From the NCBI RefSeq assembly GCF_047496725.1, contig NC_132980.1, positions 4,888,572-4,952,571 of the forward strand: a stretch of 64,000 bases of DNA, given 5' to 3'. The stretch comes from Anoplolepis gracilipes. Taxonomy: Eukaryota; Arthropoda; Insecta; Hymenoptera; Formicidae. The notes beneath the pieces were generated by a model. That model saw nothing but the letters and a program-made list of their open reading frames with translations. It made no database searches and was not told where the DNA came from. The translations under genes were made by a program, and so were the position numbers. The number at the start of each line of letters is the position of its first letter. Positions within the stretch are counted from its first letter, which is position 1. Shown here one piece after another: positions 58,346 to 64,000 of the stretch.

Positions 58346-58739
58346 TATATATATATATATAATATATTAATTTTATTTTTTGATATTTTAATTTTTTTTA
58401 TAACACAGATTTATTTATATTTTATTTTCCAAGCAGTATAAACGTAAGAAATGTTTTTTGTTTTAATTTTGATAGGTTTTTGCTGTTATTATACATCCGA
58501 AACATCCTTAAAACACGTAAGCATGAAAAACACATAATAAAGAGAAAAAGCAATTTTTACCAACCTATGAAACATTTGCGTGGTCGAGGTATTCATAGGC
58601 ATCATCAAATTCCTCGCCACAATGACAAACTTGCTTAGTAGTTGACTTTGTTGATTTGCGCATTTTCTTCTTATTGTTAGATACTAAAAAATATTTTTTA
58701 TATTTATACCACTTTAAATAAATAGTATATTATATCTTA
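58346..58739. other. Non-coding; short zinc-finger-like frame on the minus strand
   Basis: A short minus-strand frame (about 58680-58570) reads STTKQVCHCGEEFDDAYEYL followed by DH, with spaced Cys and His residues. It is too short to identify and ends in a stop. Nothing else is visible. Confidence 0.25.
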
Positions 58740-59502
58740 TGTCGTGCCTCCGCGAAGGGGCACGGAGATTTTTCGGGATCGTTCAGGAAAGGCCGGGGAT
58801 ACGTCGGACAGCTACCCTTTTGAATTTAATGACCTTTAACTTTTGATTATTTCTTTTATTTTATTATAATAAATGACAGTCTAATTAAATCAATGGTGTG
58901 ATATTTTGTTACTGTTCCTATCGTACGTTATTACACTCGCGCTTACTATCGGTTAGAGTAGGAGAGCGGTATCTCGTGTTTATACCGTCGTATCTGTTTC
59001 CTTATCTCAGGCGCGCGTGGCTCTCTTGTTCGCGACTGTCCGAATAATTATATTTTTCTCGATCTATTTAATCACTGTCCGTGACGATTACTCGTTAGGA
59101 TCTCATTAACGACTGCCCGTCGCTTCATCGCGGCGGGTGCTGTTCTTCCCTCCGAACTGCATGGTTTTTCGGAGGGGATCCCTTAGCAACATGACCAAAT
59201 ATAGTTATGTTGCTGAATTTGCGGGTTCGCGTTTTAGTGCAGGCGAGGAAGTTCAAAGTCCAATTTCCTCGCTTGTACTTTTTGCAATTCGGCGACACCT
59301 TTCCGGTGCGTCTCCGAGAGCGCTTTCCGGTCTCGTGTTCGCGCTCGATGTCGGGCGCGCGTGGCTCGCTGCGTCAGCGGTTTGCGCGATTATCGCTTTG
59401 GTCACGATGCATTCCTGCATCAATTCGAGTCGCTTTTATTATAATTATATATGTATATATATATATTCATTTATTTAATATATAACCTTTTCTGCTATAA
59501 CA
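58740..59502 (-). repeat. Isolated Gypsy LTR (Gypsy-2 family)
   Basis: The 763-bp sequence TGTCGTGCCTCC... to ...CTGCTATAACA is closely similar to the LTR at 34112-34907. There is no internal sequence on either side and no convincing target duplication (CTTA versus AAAC), so it may be a solo LTR whose flank was rearranged. It abuts the next ORF cluster by 10 bp. The plus-strand ORFs of 92-113 codons inside are the same LTR-conserved frames seen at 34628. Confidence 0.85.
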
Positions 59503-59512
59503 AAACGATTCA

Positions 59513-60115
59513 TTGATAACTTCTACACCAAATCAATCAAAGCGAATGAAACAATCGACTCCGATAAAAGCTGTACAACAACCTCAAATAATCTCGTCTC
59601 CTTCCGTTGAAGAAATTTTTGAGACCACACTCGAAGCGGTTGTGACGTCGGTTCAACGTCAATTACAAACATCCGAGGGTCAGAATATGTTGCGAGAACA
59701 TCTTGGTCCGCTCGGACAAAGATATATCGGAGCAATTTTGAGCCAAGATGAAAATAACGAGATGGATTACGTATACGGTGTTAAATTTTCCGACGAAGAA
59801 ATGATAATCGGCGATAAACATTTCGAAGTGGATAAGAATGGTAATATAATCATTAATGGAGTAAAATATGCGGCGACGCCGGGTCTCTACAAATTAATTT
59901 TCAAGAGAATTCTCGACAATGCTGTATATACAGAGAACGATATGCATAAATATAAAAGTATATTATTGGCGACAAACGCGCATAGACGTGATAGCAATGT
60001 GCGTAATCCAGGTAACAAAGGATACAAATATAAATATATAATCGCTTCATTATTTCCTATTAAAAGAAAAATTGGAAAAGATATAAACCTAACCACACAC
60101 TATGACACTGAGTGA
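59513..60115 (+). CDS. DUF8207-like ORF of a Maverick/Polinton-type cluster
   Basis: This intact 200-codon frame has the features of a protein that recurs beside F54H12.3-like integrases in insect genomes, which I recall as DUF8207; the name should be checked. Residues 1-30 are basic and polar, 30-75 predicted helical. The core contains LGPLGQRYIGAIL, then DYVYGVKFSDEEMIIGDKHF, NIIINGVKYAATPGLYKLIF and HKYKSILLATNAHRR. There is no known catalytic motif. A tyrosine-rich end (NKGYKYKYI) precedes the stop. Molecular role is unknown; a structural or DNA-packaging role is only a guess from the company it keeps. The start may lie slightly upstream, since 59503 marks the edge of an LTR. It overlaps the next ORF by 14 bases in another frame. 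Confidence 0.65.
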   Translation: MITSTPNQSKRMKQSTPIKAVQQPQIISSPSVEEIFETTLEAVVTSVQRQLQTSEGQNMLREHLGPLGQRYIGAILSQDENNEMDYVYGVKFSDEEMIIGDKHFEVDKNGNIIINGVKYAATPGLYKLIFKRILDNAVYTENDMHKYKSILLATNAHRRDSNVRNPGNKGYKYKYIIASLFPIKRKIGKDINLTTHYDTE

Positions 60116-60272
60116 GAATAAAATTGAATACGTGCATTGGAACAATCCCAACAAATTGGTAGATCGTTTGTGGCTGCTGGAAGCTTCGCGTCGAGCAAGT
60201 AACAATGCCCATAACAATGAAATCATGTCAATTATCGAAGAGCTTCGCGAGGCGGATCTTATTATAAATTAA
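60102..60272 (+). CDS. Small 56-codon ORF overlapping its neighbour
   Basis: ATG at 60102, 56 codons, TAA at 60270-60272. It reads YVHWNNPNKLVDRLWLLEAS early and ends EIMSIIEELREADLIIN. The sequence is compact, acidic and helical, without Cys or membrane segments. I recognise it as a small protein that recurs next to similar integrases in insects but know no function. The 14-base overlap with the preceding stop and the 5-base gap to the next ATG (60278) form a virus-like compact arrangement. The complete frame argues for past coding constraint. Confidence 0.55.
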   Translation: MTLSENKIEYVHWNNPNKLVDRLWLLEASRRASNNAHNNEIMSIIEELREADLIIN

Positions 60273-60277
60273 ACAAC

Positions 60278-60600
60278 ATGTTGACGATACTAGTCAAAAC
60301 ATTTAGTATTGAAATGCCAATTAATAAATTTGGAGTATCGCTCGGTACGTCGAATAAGGCATACTATGAATAGAACGGATTACTAAGAAATTATTTAATT
60401 ATGTGCGAGATAACGCTCTGTGTCTGACTAGCGCCAGCTTTGACGCAAGGTTGCGCAAGATACGACATGTAACGCAACCGGAAGATGATAACGATGCTGC
60501 TAACAAACGGTACGTTGAAATAAGTGTCGAACTTTTGAGAAATCGGCAGAAAGAAATTGAGGAAACAATTATTGCAAACGCTTCAGATAATGATGCATGA
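60278..60600 (+). pseudogene. Third ORF of the cluster (IEMPINKFG... NKRYV type), broken
   Basis: From ATG 60278 the frame reads MLTILVKTFSIEMPINKFGV and stops at TAG 60371-60373, in the context YYE-stop-NGLLRNY where the residue was probably Trp. Shortly after, a one-base shift leads into the frame starting at about 60403, RDNALCLTSASFDARLRKI, then QPEDDNDAANKRYVEISVEL, ending at 60600. The D-D-x-A-x-N-K-x-Y-V motif is common in tail-fibre or structural proteins of viruses and in this mobile-element family. With one nonsense codon and one frameshift the copy is inactive. Confidence 0.5.
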
Positions 60601-60696
60601 AATGTAGAAAATGCTTCAGACACGTGTGCAAACTACATCCGACTCAGAAAAAGATACATAAAAAATCATACATGAACTTTTACATTATTATGAAAT

Positions 60697-61654
60697 ATGC
60701 CACGATTAAACATGCAAGAAAAGAAAAACAACTCTGAAAAGCGACAGCTCGTGGAAGAATTGCACACTCCGGCGAGAAGAAATTTTCCGCGTAGACGCGT
60801 CATAGTACGCGGATACGATGATCTGTGGCAGGCAAACGTGGTTGAGATGCGTCCTTATGCACGAGTTAACAAAGGTTTTAATTACATACTCACTGTTATC
60901 GATGTGCTGAGCAAATATGCGTGGGTCATACCGCTCAAAAGTAAAAGCGGAAACGAAATGTCTGAAACGATTGCAAAACTAATTCGAGATGGTGGAAGAT
61001 GATTCAAAAAATTTTCAAACTGACAGAGGAAAGGAATTTTACAATTCAAATGTGCAAAAACTCATGAAGAAACATAACATTAATCATTATTCAACGTATT
61101 CCATCATGAAAGCCTCGATCGTGGAACGATTCAACCGCACTTTAAAGAACAATATGTGGAAATTGTTTACGCTAAATGGTAATTACAAGTAGATCGACGC
61201 TTTATCCAGACTCGTTGCAGAATATAACGCGCGAAAACATCGCACTATCAATATGAGACCTATCGATGTCACTCCTACAATCGCTGATAAACTTTTAAAT
61301 ACAGTATACAACAATGTAAAAATTGCTGCTCTAGCAAGATTCAAAGTAGGTGATTCGATACGTGTGAGTAAATTCAAGACCATTTTCAATAATGGTTACA
61401 CACCAAATTAGTTGGCCGAAGTGTTTAAAATTGTCAAAATACAGAATACTAATCCCGCGACATATCTACTTAAAGATTCGCGCGGAAATCCAGTAGCAGG
61501 AGGACTCTACGAATACGAGCTACATAACGTTGCTAACCCCAACGTGTATCTCGTGGAAAAGGTGATACGCAAAAAAGGAGATGAAGTTTTTGTGAAATGG
61601 CCGGGATTTGATAAATCGCACAACTCTTGGATACATAAAAATAATTTATTATAA
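60697..61654 (+). pseudogene. Integrase with C-terminal chromodomain (F54H12.3/Maverick-like)
   Basis: DDE integrases of this type insert Maverick/Polinton DNA. The first frame (60697-61002) has LWQANVVEMRPYARVNKGFN; the catalytic Asp expected after WQA is Asn here. It continues LTVIDVLSKYAWVIPLKSKS. A frameshift near 60995 leads to FQTDRGKEFYN (second Asp kept) and SIVERFNRTLKNNMW (Glu kept). In-frame TAG codons follow at 61190-61192 and 61409-61411, both where Trp would fit (NYK-stop-IDALSRL; TPN-stop-LAEVFKI). An SH3-like segment with DSIRVSKFKTIF is followed by the chromodomain VEKVIRKKGDEVFVKWPGFD and ..SWI at the end. No polymerase, ATPase, protease or capsid gene is found next to it, and terminal repeats are not identified, so this is an element fragment. 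Confidence 0.75.
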
Positions 61655-61707
61655 ACATCTAACATAATAAAAATATACATAAATTTACATGAATGAATGA
61701 ATATATG

Positions 61708-62378
61708 CAGGGTGTCCCCGAATTGGCGGATCAACTCTCGTGGGTAGATAGAGCGTGTTAAACTGAAGAGAAAAATCTTATATCATTTTGCTAAATTCGC
61801 AATAATTAATGAAATATAAATTAATAAAGATCGGCCAATACGTGCTAGGATAAGCGCGCGGCGCGAAGAGCCTCCTACTTGTTACTTGATACTAGGCGTG
61901 CGATGAGACAGTAGACGGAGCGCTCTACAAAGGACGTACAAAGGACGTACTGAAAGAGACACGTACAATGCGCTCTGCGTTTATGTCTTGCCGCGTGCCT
62001 AGTATCAAGTAACAACTGGGAGATTTCTTCGCGCCGCGCGCTTATACTGGCACGGATTGGCCGATCTTTATTAATTTATATCTCATTAATAGCAAGTAAT
62101 GTAAGTAGAACGACCAAACTAGCCAATAATATCTTTATTTAATATTAAAACGACGTTTCGACCATTTGGTTGTAGTCCTTTTCAAGTTTAACTACAATGA
62201 ATAACAAATAAATTATAAATTGAACCAAGACGGTAAACGCAATAAATCAATCAAAAAAAAAAAACCAAATAATCTCATTAATTATTGCGAATTTAGCAAA
62301 ATGATATAAGATTTTTTTTTCAGTTTAACATGCTCTATCTACCCACGAGAGTTGATCCGCCAATTCGGGGACACCCTG
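61708..62378. mobile_element. Fold-back MITE, CAGGGTGTCCCCG ends
   Basis: The 671-bp unit begins CAGGGTGTCCCCGAATTGG and ends CCAATTCGGGGACACCCTG, with arms complementary for over 200 bp (GGCGGATCAACTCTCGTGGG against its inverse). A small tandem, AAAGGACGTAC twice, lies in the loop near 61938. The flanks AATATATG and TATATATG may be a near 8-bp duplication. Outer bases are shared with 571-1511 but the interiors differ. A 182-bp insertion sits in the right arm. Confidence 0.88.
62091..62272. mobile_element. 182-bp insertion in the MITE arm with 10-bp duplication
   Basis: TCTCATTAAT occurs at 62081-62090 and again at 62273-62282, where the left arm of the MITE has the sequence only once. The insert holds an A-run (62252-62263) and, on the minus strand, CTTGAAAAGGACTACAACC followed by GTCGAAACGTCG, a pattern often seen near the ends of Penelope-like retroelements. 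The identity is tentative; the insertion and its duplication are direct observations. Confidence 0.7.
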
Positions 62379-62386
62379 TATATATA

Positions 62387-62430
<44 letters not shown>
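62379..62430. repeat. (TA)n/(TG)n microsatellite
   Basis: TA-rich tract with a short TGTGTG interruption directly beside the MITE. Confidence 0.8.
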
Positions 62431-62439
<9 letters not shown>

Positions 62440-62574
62440 ATAAAATTTAGTATTTGTTTACAATTATATATCTTTTATCCTATAATCAATTCACTTTTTA
62501 AAATCAAATGCATATATTGTATAAGCAAAGAAATTAAAAGAAAATCAAAATTAATATATATACATATATTTCAG

Positions 62575-63227
62575 AACCAATGACCGAACAACAATTTATA
62601 ACATATTATAAGCATCTTAATACGAAATTGAATCATATTATTAACTTGATTAAAGACCGTGGTACAGAAACGCTGATAAATGAAGAAGAAAATCTGTTAC
62701 CGAATTTCTCTTTAAAAACTGCGCAAGAATTTAATGAATTTTAAGAAAATCTTATCACATTCTTGGAGATACAAAACTATACGTAAGTTCATTATCATAT
62801 ATTTTTCTTTACAAGCTCGAACTATGTGCTCAAATTATAATGATCCATTTATTTCTTTTCATAGATTCGTGAAATAAAAATGATAGGAGGATCCGATTTA
62901 GGCAAATTTACCAGAACTACATTGAATTTTTTAATGTCGAATGAGTTGGCGTTGCAGTATTCCTGGTCTGGCCAAAAAAAATACACGGAAATTTCGAGAT
63001 ACTCTAATTTCTCAACTTGTTGGTGAGTTAATAGCTTATATTTAATTTTTCTAGTTTTTAAGTAACTAAATGTTAAACTTTCTTTTGAAATATCTATATA
63101 TTTAATTACACAATTATTTATTGCAGAAACCATTTCGAAAATAAAGAACGTGCCTAAGAATGACGTAGAGATAATAATAAAGAAGTGGTTGCAACATGCT
63201 AGTGACCGATTAAAAAATCGAAAATAA
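62575..63227 (+). pseudogene. DUF4806-domain gene, 3' exons, damaged
   Basis: Three exon-like blocks fit a DUF4806 domain (unknown function, frequent in insects). Block 1 (62575-62781) contains ENLLPNFSLKTAQEFNEF, then an in-frame TAA where Glu is expected, and ends at GTAAGT. Block 2 (62865-63022) has MIGGSDLGKFTRTTLNFLMS and LALQYSWSGQ. An A-run of eight, where seven would keep frame, precedes RKFRDTLISQLV, and the block ends at GTGAGT. Block 3 (63127-63227) reads ISKIKNVPKNDVEIIIKKWL and stops at 63227. Splice phase between blocks 2 and 3 works only after allowing for the A-run shift. The 5' exons are not found. One nonsense codon and one homopolymer shift point to a pseudogene, although the A-run could be an assembly error. 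Confidence 0.6.
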
Positions 63228-64000
63228 ATTATTTTATAACGGTATGATTTATTATAATGACGATACTATTTTAATGACGAAATATTATACTATTAATAAC
63301 ATTAAACAAGATTTCTTTTATTTTATTTAGGAACCATCGTCAATGGAACTGACGTCAATGGAAAGAAATTGATTGTTCAATTTATGGCGTAACAGATTAC
63401 AGATTACAGATCTGCAAGAGACAAGATGTCAGGCGCAATACGGATTATATGCATAAGAGTATTATTTTTCTTGCGTAAAGTACATTATATGATATTGAAG
63501 CATATATTTTAAGACAATAAAGCACGAGTAGCAAAATATTCTTTTAATATCACAAATTCTACATTATAGTTTTATTTTTTAAAAAGTATGCTCAGAAGTA
63601 ACGTTCTTTATAAAAAGAACACATTCTAGATCTCTAACCGTGTATTTTTAGATAGTTTTATGATATAGTGATATAGTTTTATAAAATACACAAATGCAGA
63701 AGTCCGTAATAACCAAAATATTTTAAGATTTATTATAATTGAGAGATTTTTCATAATAGATATATTTAAGTTTAAATAAAATTCTTGCTTCATCAGAAAT
63801 ATTTAAATTTATAAAGTAAATTTCTATATGTGTTGATGCATGATAAAGAAGCAAATAAATGCAAAGTTTTAGTTGAAGAAACCTATTGTCTTAAAATATA
63901 CGTGTATTATAGTTACTTTTTTATTATTATTTTTTAGAAAGAAAGTTTAAATATTTATATTTAAAAATAAAGCATATTAATGCTACATATTTTTTAGAGA
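63228..64000. other. AT-rich end of window
   Basis: No gene is visible. GTCAATGGAACTGAC and GTCAATGGAAAG form a small direct repeat at 63340-63363, and AATAAA occurs at about 63518. The latter could serve as a poly(A) signal for the DUF4806 gene if a further 3' exon exists after the acceptor-like TTTTATTTAG at 63321-63330. Confidence 0.4.

Noticed and set aside
58740..59502. Gypsy LTR as promoter of the adjoining 59513 ORF cluster
   Set aside because: The LTR is in the opposite orientation and shows no target duplication; adjacency alone does not support a regulatory link.
1..64000. tRNA, rRNA or other structured RNA genes
   Set aside because: I found no cloverleaf with A and B boxes and no rRNA-like block by eye; a covariance-model scan would be needed to exclude them.

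Overview
The window looks like an insect nuclear genome, most probably a hymenopteran and plausibly an ant. It is AT-rich, CpG is not depleted, it has GT-AG introns and long (TA)n and (CA)n tracts, and it is packed with transposable elements. This taxonomic call is an inference from sequence style and protein families, not a search result. Only one gene looks intact and cellular: a six-exon fatty acid elongase (ELOVL family, 266 codons, 6050-9968, plus strand). Its first intron carries a hAT-type MITE with an 8-bp target duplication.

Layout. 1-2240: an unrecognised ORF, a fold-back MITE and GC-rich direct repeats. 2241-9968: AT-rich upstream region and the elongase gene. 9969-15327: a decayed MADF-BESS gene, a C48 (Ulp1-like) protease fragment and a second, deleted copy of the fold-back MITE. 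15539-20993: a Gypsy LTR retrotransposon on the minus strand with both LTRs, a CATA target duplication and several nonsense codons. 20994-25708: a CACTA-like transposase remnant, a pogo/Tigger-like transposase remnant and a minisatellite. 26076-30690: a 1.1-kb unit split by a 3.5-kb insertion (27094-30602); an uninterrupted inverted copy lies at 46703-47796. 30863-46190: a pile-up of broken Gypsy elements. These are one on the minus strand with gag, protease and RNase H but most of RT deleted; one on the minus strand with pol, an errantivirus-like env and a 3' LTR; and one on the plus strand fused head-to-head to it inside RT. 47857-52862: a complete but inactivated hAT element with an 8-bp target duplication, itself split by a 1.97-kb insertion. 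52870-55440: more pogo/Tigger-like pieces in an unexpected order. 58740-59502: an isolated LTR. 59513-61654: a compact, partly overlapping ORF cluster ending in an integrase with a chromodomain, resembling Maverick/Polinton-type genes. 61708-63227: another fold-back MITE carrying a smaller insertion, then a broken DUF4806-type gene.

The genes do not form an operon or pathway. The logic of the region is nested insertion: in several places an interrupted reading frame, an empty paralogous site or a target duplication gives the order of events directly. The most interesting items are the compact ORF/integrase cluster at 59.5-61.7 kb, the 3.5-kb element at 27.1-30.6 kb with its 91-bp repeats and terminal hairpin, the pair of covarying hairpins at 30.1 and 46.2 kb, and the 694-bp hAT palindrome sitting inside a retroviral-type env frame.
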